A DNA stretch of 64,000 bases from JAJCYK01 sp965212195 (lineage in GTDB: Bacteria > Bacteroidota > Bacteroidia > Cytophagales > Cyclobacteriaceae), in contig CBDBUW010000017.1 in NCBI GenBank assembly GCA_965212195.1, forward strand, positions 620,001 through 684,000. The letters run 5' to 3'. Positions 45,992 to 54,623 of the stretch are shown piece by piece. Every line of letters begins with the position of its first letter. The stretch's first letter is position 1. Made by a program: the position numbers and the translations under genes. Below the pieces are notes generated by a model, which was not told the origin of the DNA, did no database searches, and was given only the letters and a program-made list of their open reading frames with translations.

Positions 45992-47941
45992 ATGAGGAAA
46001 TTCTGGAAATGGGTGAAATACATCGGGGGCAGTTTAATCTTGCTAGGTATCGGCAGTTATTTTGTGTTTCAGATCTATTTCTGGGTGCTAAATAAAAGGG
46101 CTAAAGGCCAGCTGGAAAAAAAGTCCACTTTAACCGAACAGGGTTATACTTACCGTGATCTTAATAACAATGGCATACTGGATCCCTATGAAGATTCACG
46201 CAACCAGGTGGAACTAAGGGTTGATGATCTTTTGGGACAAATGACTGTACGCGACAAGGTGGGTATGTTGTGGCATCCGCCTATTGGAGTTGGTAAAAAA
46301 GGTAAGGTCATGGGAAAACCCGCACTCATGAATCCAGCATCAACCTATGACGCCATCATCAATCAAAAGATCCGGCATTTCAATCTCTTTACCGTTCCTC
46401 GTACCAAACACTTAGCCTCCTGGTATAACGCCATTCAAAAAATCGCCGAACAAGACCGGTTGGGGATCCCCATTACCATCAGTTCTGACCCCCGGCACGG
46501 CATCAAAAATTTCCTGGAACAGGATATTTTGGGTGGCGATTTTTCGAAGTGGCCAGAGCCCTTAGGTCTTGCGGCCATTGGAGATTCCAGTTTTATGGTA
46601 AAATTCGCGGAGATTGCCAATAAGGAATTACGAGCAGTGGGCATCCGTACCGCACTTCATCCTATGGCTGACCTGGCAACCGAGCCCCGATGGGCTCGCA
46701 TAAACGGCACTTTCGGTGAAGATGCTGATCTGGCATCCAAGCTCACCGCTGCCTACATCAATGGGTTTCAGGGTGAAGAACTAAACGCCTCCAGCGTAGC
46801 TTGCATGACCAAACACTGGCCCGGTGGCGGACCTCAAAAGGATGGTGAGGACGCGCATTTCTCATATGGCAAAGACCAAGCGTATCCTGGGGATAATTTT
46901 GAATACCATCTAAAACCTTTTGCAGCAGCTCTCAAAGCCGGAACCGCTATGATCATGCCCTATTACGGAATCCCCAAGGGACAAACTTCCGAAAATGTAG
47001 GTATGAGTTTCAACAAAGAAATCATTCAGGACTTATTGCGCTCACAATATGAATATGACGGAATTGTATGCTCGGACTGGGGCATTTTGGAAGGATTTTC
47101 CTTTGCAGGTGTGGAAATTATCGAAGCCAAGGATTGGGGAGTTGAAGACCTGACTGTTGAGCAAAAGATAGCCAAGTCATTGGATGCCGGGGTGGATCAG
47201 TTTGGGGGTAACGCAAATATAAAGGAACTGCTGCAGCTGGTCGAATCCGGTGAGATCCCTGAAGCAAGATTAGATGAATCGGTCCGCAGGTTGCTTAAAG
47301 CTAAGTTTAAACTAGGGCTTTTCGATAACCCTTATGTAGATGTTGTGGAAGCGGAAAAGATAATTGGTAACACCGCTCATCAGGAAGCTGCTGACCAAGC
47401 CCAGCGAAAATCCATTGTGCTGTTGAAAAACGGTTCTCAGGGAAAAGGTAAAATACTACCCCTGATATCCGATGTGAAAATGTACCTGGAGAATGTTGAT
47501 CCGGAGATCGCCGCTAACTATGGCCGGGTGATGGAAACTGTGGAAGATGCAGATATAGCAGTGCTTCGGCTACAAACACCCTGGGATCAACGGGATGATG
47601 ACTTTGTGGAGCAGTTTTTTCATCAAGGAGATTTGGATTTCGATCCTGAGGAACGGGCCAGGCTTTTGAGCATAATGAACCGCATCCCTACCGTATTGTG
47701 CATTTATGTAGATCGCCCACCGGTCATGCCAGAATTAAATCGGGCAGCGGTAGGAGTACTGGCGGAGTTTGGCGCATCCGATGATGCGGTATTGGACGTC
47801 ATCTTTGGTCGATTCAACCCACAAGGTAAATTACCCCTGGAAATACCCTCTTCCATGGAAGCTGTGAAATCCCAAAAAGAGGATGTACCCTACGATTCTC
47901 CAAATCCCCTTTATAAATTTGGCTTTGGTTTGAATTATTAA
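45992..47941 (+). CDS. Glycoside hydrolase family 3 protein
   Basis: A 649-residue GH3 enzyme anchored by an N-terminal transmembrane segment (about 9-33). Near residue 52 a D-L-N-N-N-G-I-L-D-P-Y-E-D motif resembles a calcium-binding loop seen in GH3 proteins of this type. The catalytic nucleophile is the Asp of I-V-C-S-D-W-G (about residue 363). Upstream motifs such as A-C-M-T-K-H-W-P-G-G-G complete the active site. The second GH3 domain follows, without a fibronectin-like tail. Substrate (beta-glucoside or beta-N-acetylglucosaminide) is undecided; the GH20 gene 13 nt downstream hints at amino-sugar polymers. Confidence 0.88.
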   Translation: MRKFWKWVKYIGGSLILLGIGSYFVFQIYFWVLNKRAKGQLEKKSTLTEQGYTYRDLNNNGILDPYEDSRNQVELRVDDLLGQMTVRDKVGMLWHPPIGVGKKGKVMGKPALMNPASTYDAIINQKIRHFNLFTVPRTKHLASWYNAIQKIAEQDRLGIPITISSDPRHGIKNFLEQDILGGDFSKWPEPLGLAAIGDSSFMVKFAEIANKELRAVGIRTALHPMADLATEPRWARINGTFGEDADLASKLTAAYINGFQGEELNASSVACMTKHWPGGGPQKDGEDAHFSYGKDQAYPGDNFEYHLKPFAAALKAGTAMIMPYYGIPKGQTSENVGMSFNKEIIQDLLRSQYEYDGIVCSDWGILEGFSFAGVEIIEAKDWGVEDLTVEQKIAKSLDAGVDQFGGNANIKELLQLVESGEIPEARLDESVRRLLKAKFKLGLFDNPYVDVVEAEKIIGNTAHQEAADQAQRKSIVLLKNGSQGKGKILPLISDVKMYLENVDPEIAANYGRVMETVEDADIAVLRLQTPWDQRDDDFVEQFFHQGDLDFDPEERARLLSIMNRIPTVLCIYVDRPPVMPELNRAAVGVLAEFGASDDAVLDVIFGRFNPQGKLPLEIPSSMEAVKSQKEDVPYDSPNPLYKFGFGLNY

Positions 47942-47954
47942 ACGAATCATCACT

Positions 47955-50528
47955 ATGAAAAAACTTTGGCTTTGCCTGGGCATAATTACCTTTTATGCCT
48001 GTAAAAATACCAACCCCGAAAACTTTAAGGCAGATGATCTTTCTGTGACCTGGAAGGTAGTAGAAAATCAGGGCGGGACCTTTGAATGTTCCTGGACCTT
48101 GGACAATCAGGGTAGTTCTATCTGGGGAGATCAGGGATGGTCCCTTTATTATAACCAAATAGCTGGGGTTCCCGTACCTGAAAGCTTACCGGAACAAGTG
48201 CTGGTCACTCAGATTAGCGGCACCTTTTACAGCATCCAACCGGCGCCAGGATTCGAACTGCGACCAGGAGAAGCCGTCACCTTCAACTTTCAATGCGCTG
48301 GAAATGCCATCAAGATTTCCGATGCCCCCACTGGTCTTTATATGATCTTTGAAGGGCAACCTGAAGCCCAGGTGCTAAGCCAGTACCACATTGCGGATTT
48401 TAGTGATCCCAAACAGATCAATCGTTCATCTCAAGACCTGGTACCCATTCCCACTGCCAGAGTACGCTATGAACAAAACGAAAACTTGAGTTTATTGGCC
48501 GGCGAAAATCTCTCTCCCATCATTCCTACTCCCTGGGAAATTAGCAGTAACGGCCAAAAGTTAATCATCGATCAGGACCTACGGATATCCTATACGCCGG
48601 GCTTAGCAGTAACCGCCCAACTGCTGGCGGGGAAACTAGAAACACTGGGGCATGGGGTGGAACTGTTAGAGGGTGAACAGGAAGCGGATATTAAATTGAT
48701 CCTGTCAGCGGAAACCAGTGAAAACCAGGAAGGCTATTCCATGAAGGTCAATAAACAAGGGATTGCCATAACAGCTACCGGAAGAGCCGGCATATTCTAT
48801 GGGTGTCAGAGTTTACTGGCAGTTTGGCCCACTAATGAGGGGGCCAAAAAAGAATTAGCAGGCCTGGAAATAACCGACAAGCCCCGCTTCTCATATAGGG
48901 GCATGCACTTGGACGTAAGCCGGAATTTCCACAAACCTGAGGCCGTAAAAAAATTGATGGATATTATGGCCTTCTACAAATTGAATAAATTCCATTTCCA
49001 CCTTACCGATGATGAGGGCTGGCGACTGGCCATCAAAGGGCTCCCTGAGTTAACGGAAGTAGGAGGCGCCAGAGGACACACCGAAAATGAATTAGATCAC
49101 TTGCGACCCGCTTACGGATCCGGTCCCTTTAGTGAGGACAACTACGGGACAGGTCACTATAGCAGGCAAGAGTTCATTGACATACTGCAATATGCTCATG
49201 CCCGCAATATCGAAGTAATACCGGAAATTAATTTTCCCGGACATGCACGGGCTGCCATTAAATCGATGGAAGCCCGGGAGTATCGAATGCAGAACGATTC
49301 CACAGTTAACCAGCCTTCTTTCTTGCTAAGCGATCCTCAAGACAGCTCCATTTATAAATCTGTTCAAGGCTATGACGATAATGTGATATGTGTTTGTAAA
49401 GAGTCGGTCTACCGCTTTATCGAATTTGTGATCTCCGATATCGTGAGTATCTATCAAGAAGCAAGTGTACCCTTGAATATCGTACACACCGGGGGAGATG
49501 AAGTCCCAGCCGGGATATGGGAGAAGTCTCCGGATTGCGCCGCGTTACTGGCTGCCTCGCCGGATCTAGTGTCCGTGGCAGACCTGCCCAATTACTTTTT
49601 GAAACGGTATCATGAGATCCTTAGTCAACACGACTTGGTTACCGCGGGGTGGGAAGAGATTGCTATGCACCGGGTAGAGGCAGAAGTAGGAGGTGAAGAT
49701 GACCCTCTCAGCTCACGCAGTATTATGGTACCCAACCCTGAGTTTGTGGACGCGAACTTTCTAGCCTATGTATGGCTTTCCATTTGGGGAGTGGCAGGTG
49801 AAGATCTGGCCTACCAATTGGCCAACCGGGGTTATAAAGTGGTTATGAGCAACGCCAGCAATTTATACTTTGATTTTGCCTACGATAAGGACCCTCAGGA
49901 AACGGGGTTGTACTGGGCGGGTCTGGTAGGCACCCGGCAACCTTTTGAGCTCACCCCCCTGGACGTGCTGAAGACCGGCAATAAGGACATAATGGGACAT
50001 CCCTTATCTATGGATAACTATGCCGATTATGAAAAGCTCACCGAAGAAGGCCGAAAAAACATTCTGGGGATCCAGGGTCAACTGTGGAGTGAAACCGTAA
50101 AAGGTCCGCAACAGATGGAATATTATCTATTTCCAAAATTGTTGGCGCTTGCCGAACGGGCTTGGGCACCCGACCCTGATTGGGCCAATTTCACCGCACG
50201 CTCAGATCGAATGGAGGGATTAGATCAAGCCTGGAACCGGTTTGCCAACACCTTAGCACAAAGGGACCTGCCGCGTATGGATCACCTATGGGGTTCGGTC
50301 AATTACCGCCTTCCACCTCCCGGTGTTATTTTCGAAAACGGTCTAATGCGGGCTAACGTGGCCCTACCGGGATTACAAATCCATTTTACAATCGATGGCA
50401 GCGAGCCTACTTTACAGTCAACTCGCTATGAGGGGCCCCTGGAGATTCCTGCTGGTGCCACAGTCAAAGTTAAATGCTTCAGTGTTACTGGTAAGAGCAG
50501 CCGTACCACCACCTTGCTTATGGAATAG
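47955..50528 (+). CDS. Family 20 beta-N-acetylhexosaminidase lipoprotein
   Basis: An 857-residue exported lipoprotein (signal peptide ending F-Y-A-C-K). N-terminal beta domains (about 25-165) look like the carbohydrate-binding CHB_HEX domain, then comes the GH20b domain (about 185-300). The catalytic TIM barrel has the Asp-Glu pair in H-T-G-G-D-E-V (about residues 514-515), preceded by G-M-H-L-D-V-S-R-N-F-H. A small C-terminal chitobiase-like domain (I-D-G-S-E-P-T) ends the protein. It releases terminal N-acetylglucosamine, probably from chitin or cell-wall fragments. The last 11 nt overlap the convergent aminotransferase gene. Confidence 0.93.
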   Translation: MKKLWLCLGIITFYACKNTNPENFKADDLSVTWKVVENQGGTFECSWTLDNQGSSIWGDQGWSLYYNQIAGVPVPESLPEQVLVTQISGTFYSIQPAPGFELRPGEAVTFNFQCAGNAIKISDAPTGLYMIFEGQPEAQVLSQYHIADFSDPKQINRSSQDLVPIPTARVRYEQNENLSLLAGENLSPIIPTPWEISSNGQKLIIDQDLRISYTPGLAVTAQLLAGKLETLGHGVELLEGEQEADIKLILSAETSENQEGYSMKVNKQGIAITATGRAGIFYGCQSLLAVWPTNEGAKKELAGLEITDKPRFSYRGMHLDVSRNFHKPEAVKKLMDIMAFYKLNKFHFHLTDDEGWRLAIKGLPELTEVGGARGHTENELDHLRPAYGSGPFSEDNYGTGHYSRQEFIDILQYAHARNIEVIPEINFPGHARAAIKSMEAREYRMQNDSTVNQPSFLLSDPQDSSIYKSVQGYDDNVICVCKESVYRFIEFVISDIVSIYQEASVPLNIVHTGGDEVPAGIWEKSPDCAALLAASPDLVSVADLPNYFLKRYHEILSQHDLVTAGWEEIAMHRVEAEVGGEDDPLSSRSIMVPNPEFVDANFLAYVWLSIWGVAGEDLAYQLANRGYKVVMSNASNLYFDFAYDKDPQETGLYWAGLVGTRQPFELTPLDVLKTGNKDIMGHPLSMDNYADYEKLTEEGRKNILGIQGQLWSETVKGPQQMEYYLFPKLLALAERAWAPDPDWANFTARSDRMEGLDQAWNRFANTLAQRDLPRMDHLWGSVNYRLPPPGVIFENGLMRANVALPGLQIHFTIDGSEPTLQSTRYEGPLEIPAGATVKVKCFSVTGKSSRTTTLLME

Positions 50529-51360
50529 CAGTAGGGCACTGGTCTTGTAGTTGACTAAACGCTTGCATCAACTTACGGGTCACGGGGCCTGGAACCCCAT
50601 GGTTGAGTACCCGGCCGTCGATCTGGGTTACCGGCATAATCCCTTTGGTAGTGGAAGTAAGAAACGCTTCCTGAGCCTGAGCAAGCAGATCCAGATCAAG
50701 TTCTCGTTCTTCTACCTGCAGCAACGACAAAACACTTTTTCGGGTAATTCCCGATAAGATATTGCTGCCGGGAGTCATCACTCTACCCTGCTTGACCATA
50801 AAAAAGTTGCTTCTGGGGAATTCCGTAATGATCCCCTTGTTATGATACAGCACATCATCGGCGCCCGCTGCTTGAAGGTCTGGAAGTAATTTGATGCCCC
50901 GCAAGTAATTGATGGTCTTTATATGGGGCATTTCCCGTTGGTACTCGTGGGTAATTACCTTAAAACCTTCCTGGTACTTGTCCCCTGAAGGAGGACTTAA
51001 AGTATGTGGTGTAATGATCAAATTGGAATTCTCTGGAGTATAGCCATCCACCGCATAGCCACCCGTTAAAGTCATTTTGATACCCACGGAACCTAATCGT
51101 TGCCAGCTGGCCAATTGAGAACAAATCTTCTTTAGGTCTTCCAGGGGGTAGGCAATCTCTAAACCAAGTCCCTTAGCAGAGGCCCTGAACCTCTCAAAAT
51201 AATGGTCCCAGAGAAAGGGGTGGGACCCTACGTATCGGAAAAAATCAAAAACGCCATAACCCCGGTGCAAGCCCAGATCACCGGCCTTTAAAATGGGTTG
51301 ACTCCGGGGTACATAATCCCCATTGAACCAGATCAATTCGTTAGTCTTCGACAACTCCAT
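50518..51360 (-). CDS. Class IV aminotransferase (branched-chain / D-amino-acid type)
   Basis: A 280-residue fold-type IV PLP enzyme: F-N-G-D-Y-V-P near the start, G-D-L-G-L-H-R-G-Y-G-V-F-D-F-F-R, the PLP lysine region in K-T-I-N-Y-L-R-G, and E-F-P-R-S-N-F-F-M-V. T-S-T-T-K-G-I-M-P-V matches the C-terminal family motif. Branched-chain, D-amino-acid and aminodeoxychorismate-lyase activities share this pattern, so the reaction is open. Its start overlaps the end of the P1 peptidase gene by 20 nt, and the end overlaps the GH20 gene by 11 nt. Confidence 0.85.
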   Translation of the reverse strand: MELSKTNELIWFNGDYVPRSQPILKAGDLGLHRGYGVFDFFRYVGSHPFLWDHYFERFRASAKGLGLEIAYPLEDLKKICSQLASWQRLGSVGIKMTLTGGYAVDGYTPENSNLIITPHTLSPPSGDKYQEGFKVITHEYQREMPHIKTINYLRGIKLLPDLQAAGADDVLYHNKGIITEFPRSNFFMVKQGRVMTPGSNILSGITRKSVLSLLQVEERELDLDLLAQAQEAFLTSTTKGIMPVTQIDGRVLNHGVPGPVTRKLMQAFSQLQDQCPTAIP

Positions 51361-52468
51361 AGCGCTTTAGTAAGGGTAAAACTTGCTCCAGGGGCAAGGA
51401 CTCAACAGTCCTGCCTTTAAAGCCTGTCATGGTTTTGGCCGCAAACAGCGAATTGATAATGGCCTCCTCTGTAGCCTCAATAACCGCCAGGAATAAGGGG
51501 GACATAGCATCATTGGGTAACACGGGTATTTGACGCAGATCCCGGCTACCATAAGCTATGCGAACGTCCGGGTGTGTGGTAAATGCAATTACATAATCAC
51601 CACTTCCGTTACTGGCAATGCCACCGGTACGACCAAGCCCCAGCATGGCTCTTTGGGCCAGCCTTTCCAAGTTTCGTGCATCAAGGGGCGCATCAGTAGC
51701 CACCACTATCATGCACGAGCCGTCCGCTTGATCATACAGTTTGTTGGCCAGATAGTGCTTCTTCAATATTTTGCCCAGGGGAGCGCCGTCGATTGTCAGA
51801 ACCCCGCCAAAATTTGATTGGACCAGCACACCCACGGTGTAACCACCGGAGGAAGCAGGCACTGTTCGAGAAGAGGTGCCGATACCGCCTTTAAATCCAA
51901 AGCAAATGGTTCCGGTACCTGCGCCTGCATTACCCTCTGGTACCTTACCACCGGTAGCAGAGTCCAGCGCCTCCAGCAAATGTTCTGCCCTGAGTGCAGG
52001 GTATCGGATCTGATTCAACCATCCATCATTGGTTTCACCTACTAATGCGTTTACGGAACGAATACTCTCATTACCGGGCTGCCCCAAGGTATATTGGACC
52101 AGGGCGTCCACCATCAAGCCTACATTCAAGGTATTGGTCAGTACTATGGGAGTTTCAAGATTTCCCAATTCTTTAACCTGGGTGCTGCCGGCTAATTTTC
52201 CAAAGCCATTTCCAACGAAAATACCGGCAGGCACTTTGTCTTGGAATACATTGCCCTGGTGCGGTTTAATGGCAGTTAAACCCGTTCGAACGCTGTCCCC
52301 AAGCACCATGGTATAGTGCCCAACCTGTACGCCCGGCACATCTGTGATGGCATTATAGGTTCCTGTAGGCAGTACACCAATATCTATTCCGTGATCCCGG
52401 GCCCTGTTCTGTGCCTTTACCGGGGTAGTTGATAGCACTATCAGGGCGCACATCATAATTCTTAACAT
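51341..52468 (-). CDS. P1 family (DmpA-type) exported aminopeptidase
   Basis: A 375-residue self-processing N-terminal-nucleophile hydrolase. ATG 52468 gives a signal peptide (M-L-R-I-M-M-C-A-L-I-V-L, cleavage near V-K-A-Q), and the family opening I-D-I-G-V-L-P-T-G follows with A-I-T-D-V-P-G-V-Q-V-G-H. The autoproteolysis site is the Gly-Thr/Ser in K-G-G-I-G-T-S-S-R-T. Members cleave N-terminal L- or D-amino acids or beta-peptides. It precedes, with overlap, the class IV aminotransferase, so the two may recycle peptides and amino acids together. Confidence 0.88.
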   Translation of the reverse strand: MLRIMMCALIVLSTTPVKAQNRARDHGIDIGVLPTGTYNAITDVPGVQVGHYTMVLGDSVRTGLTAIKPHQGNVFQDKVPAGIFVGNGFGKLAGSTQVKELGNLETPIVLTNTLNVGLMVDALVQYTLGQPGNESIRSVNALVGETNDGWLNQIRYPALRAEHLLEALDSATGGKVPEGNAGAGTGTICFGFKGGIGTSSRTVPASSGGYTVGVLVQSNFGGVLTIDGAPLGKILKKHYLANKLYDQADGSCMIVVATDAPLDARNLERLAQRAMLGLGRTGGIASNGSGDYVIAFTTHPDVRIAYGSRDLRQIPVLPNDAMSPLFLAVIEATEEAIINSLFAAKTMTGFKGRTVESLPLEQVLPLLKRYGVVED

Positions 52469-52565
52469 ACAGTAATTTAGAGATTTCCTGGAGATTAGTA
52501 TATGGTTTATATCTTGCATTGATTCAATGAAAGAAGAAATTTTCTAAGCTTCTTTTTAAACCAAA

Positions 52566-52598
52566 TTTGTATTTCTGGTTCTAAATAGTATAAATTTG
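52566..52598 (+). promoter_or_regulatory. Promoter of the arginine operon
   Basis: TTTG (52566-52569), 21-nt spacer and TAAATTTG (52591-52598) match the Bacteroidota consensus fully. Transcription would start around 52603-52606, within a few bases of the leader ATG at 52608, so that frame may be translated without a 5' untranslated region. Confidence 0.75.
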
Positions 52599-52607
52599 TC
52601 ACTACTT

Positions 52608-52703
52608 ATGTTGGAAGAAGCAACATATCACACCAATAATTACCCAACCACCGGGTTGATCCTTACTGCCGCATTGAGGACCAGGAGGCCCTTAGGGGTC
52701 TAA
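52608..52703 (+). CDS. Putative arginine leader peptide
   Basis: A 31-codon frame from ATG 52608 to TAA 52701-52703, just after a strong promoter and 98 nt before the first arginine gene. It opens M-L-E-E-A-T and ends L-R-T-R-R-P-L-G-V-stop, so three of four residues at 24-27 are Arg, all coded AGG. The last two codons before the stop lie in AGGGGTC, a segment able to pair with GACCCCT further down. A ribosome stalled at Arg24 would leave that segment free; one at the stop would cover it. This fits attenuation by arginyl-tRNA supply. The Arg bias is modest and a T-rich terminator tail is missing, so the call stays moderate. Confidence 0.5.
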   Translation: MLEEATYHTNNYPTTGLILTAALRTRRPLGV

Positions 52704-52780
52704 TACTATTTGCCGGGTTACGTACCTGGTATGCAATCAATTTACCATAACACTCATTTTTAACTGACCCCTCAGGGTCA
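52687..52780 (+). promoter_or_regulatory. Mutually exclusive hairpins in the arginine operon leader
   Basis: Three structures can be drawn. GGCCC/GGGTC (52687-52700) overlaps the Arg codons. CCGGGT/ACCTGG lies near 52713-52729. TGACCC/GGGTCA with a CTCA loop (52765-52780) lies 21 nt before the first gene. AGGGGTC (52694-52700) is also complementary to GACCCCT (52766-52772), so pairing of those would prevent the last hairpin. No real T run follows it; the output could be transcription or translation. Confidence 0.45.
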
Positions 52781-52801
52781 ATAGCTTATTTCATTCTAGT
52801 A

Positions 52802-53437
52802 ATGGATATAAAAGTATATCATGCGGACAAAGATCATTTGGGATACGCTCAAGAGATCTGCAAGCTTATTGAACATGCTGCTCAACAACGTGGTACGGGC
52901 ATCGCCAAGCGTACTCCTGAATACATAATCCGCAAAATGGATGAGGGCAAAGCGGTTATTGCCCTCTGTGAGGGTCAATTGGCCGGCTTTTGTTATATCG
53001 AGAGCTGGGGTCATGAGCAATACGTAGCCAATTCGGGATTGATCGTTCATCCGGATTACCGCCGAACAGGCCTGGCCAAGCGGATCAAGGAAAAGATCTT
53101 TAATCTATCCCGAAAGAAATACCCCAAGGCGAAAATCTTTGGGATTACTACCAGCCTGGCGGTCATGAAGATCAATTCCAGCCTGGGTTATAAACCTGTG
53201 ACTTTTTCGGAACTCACCACCGATGAGTCGTTTTGGAAGGGATGTCAAAGTTGTCCCAATTACGATATCCTTCAAAGAACCTCACGACATCATTGTCTCT
53301 GCACCGGCATGCTATATGAGCCTAGCCGGGGTTCCCAAAAAGCCCATAATAAGCAAGACACCGCCAACGGAGGTCGTTGGGAACGATTTAAAAAGTTTTT
53401 AAAAAATGCTAAGAAAATAAAAAATGAAAAAGAATAA
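52802..53437 (+). CDS. GNAT N-acetyltransferase, probable N-acetylglutamate synthase-type first gene of the arginine operon
   Basis: A 211-residue GNAT protein with the acetyl-CoA loop H-P-D-Y-R-R-T-G-L-A-K and the preceding strand S-G-L-I-V. The C-terminal part is cysteine-rich (C-Q-S-C-P-N, then H-H-C-L-C-T-G-M-L-Y), suggesting a metal site. This gene type heads arginine operons in many Bacteroidota and is taken to acylate glutamate (acetyl or succinyl), replacing ArgA/ArgJ. No argJ is present in this operon. It overlaps argG by 14 nt. Confidence 0.82.
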   Translation: MDIKVYHADKDHLGYAQEICKLIEHAAQQRGTGIAKRTPEYIIRKMDEGKAVIALCEGQLAGFCYIESWGHEQYVANSGLIVHPDYRRTGLAKRIKEKIFNLSRKKYPKAKIFGITTSLAVMKINSSLGYKPVTFSELTTDESFWKGCQSCPNYDILQRTSRHHCLCTGMLYEPSRGSQKAHNKQDTANGGRWERFKKFLKNAKKIKNEKE

Positions 53438-54623
53438 AGTAGTATTGGCTTTCAGTGGTGGTCTGGATACCTCTTTTTGTGTTAAGTACTTAGTGCAGGA
53501 AAAAGGATTGGATGTGGTATCGGTACTGGTCAACACCGGAGGTTTTTCGCACGACGAAATAGAGAGTATTGAGAAGCACGCCTACAACCTGGGAGTGACC
53601 AAGCACCATACCGTTGATGCTACCAAGAAGTTCTATCAGGATTGCGTTAAATACCTGATTTACGGCAATGTACTACGCAACAATACTTATCCGCTTTCCG
53701 TCAGTGCAGAACGGGTGTTCCAGGCAATGAAAGTAGCGGAGCTTGCTCAAAAGGTAGACGCCCAGTTCTTAGCACACGGCAGTACCGGCGCAGGTAACGA
53801 TCAGGTGCGGTTCGACTTGGTTTTTGAAATCCTGTGCCCTGATATTAAGATACTAACTCCGATTCGCGACAATCAATTAAGCCGACAACAGGAGATCGAA
53901 TATCTTCAGGCCGGGGGGGTGGATCTTTCCTGGGACAAAGCTCAATACAGTATCAATCAAGGCCTGTGGGGTACCAGTGTGGGGGGCAGTGAAACCCTGA
54001 CCTCAAACCTACCTCTTCCGGAGCTGGCTTACCCCTCGCAATTGACTGCAGAAGAGCCAATATCACTGGACTTGCATTTTGAGAAAGGAGAACCAGTGGC
54101 CATAAATGAAGTAAGTGATCATCCTATTAAGGTTATTCAAAAGCTTCAAAAAATGGCCGCACCTTTTGCCATAGGCCGAGACATTCATGTAGGAGATACC
54201 ATAATTGGTATTAAGGGCCGGGTAGGCTTTGAAGCAGCTTCCGCCTTGATCCTTATTAAAGCGCATCATCTTTTGGAAAAGCATACCCTCACCAAATGGC
54301 AGCAGTATTGGAAGGAGCAGTTGGGTAACTGGTATGGCATGTTGTTGCATGAAGGACAGTTTCTGGACCCAGTAATGCGCAACATTGAGACTTTTTTAGG
54401 CGACACCCAATCCAACGTCAGTGGTACCGTGCACGTCGAACTATGCCCCTATCGGTTCCATTTATTGGGGATCACCTCAAAGCACGATCTAATGGCTAGT
54501 GAATTCGGGCAATATGGTGAGATGAATAAAGGCTGGAGCGGTGAACATGTAAAGGGCTTTACGAAAATACTGGCAAACCAAAATAAGATCTTTCATTCCG
54601 TAAACTTTCAAAATCATGATTAA
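53424..54623 (+). CDS. argG: Argininosuccinate synthase
   Basis: Joins citrulline and aspartate with ATP use. The 399-residue protein has the N-type ATP loop A-F-S-G-G-L-D-T-S and the conserved H-G-S-T-G-A-G-N-D-Q-V-R-F, and T-P-I-R-D-N in the middle. Its start codon lies inside the end of the acetyltransferase gene (14-nt overlap), and argC overlaps its end by 8 nt, marking a tightly coupled operon. Confidence 0.96.
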   Translation: MKKNKVVLAFSGGLDTSFCVKYLVQEKGLDVVSVLVNTGGFSHDEIESIEKHAYNLGVTKHHTVDATKKFYQDCVKYLIYGNVLRNNTYPLSVSAERVFQAMKVAELAQKVDAQFLAHGSTGAGNDQVRFDLVFEILCPDIKILTPIRDNQLSRQQEIEYLQAGGVDLSWDKAQYSINQGLWGTSVGGSETLTSNLPLPELAYPSQLTAEEPISLDLHFEKGEPVAINEVSDHPIKVIQKLQKMAAPFAIGRDIHVGDTIIGIKGRVGFEAASALILIKAHHLLEKHTLTKWQQYWKEQLGNWYGMLLHEGQFLDPVMRNIETFLGDTQSNVSGTVHVELCPYRFHLLGITSKHDLMASEFGQYGEMNKGWSGEHVKGFTKILANQNKIFHSVNFQNHD

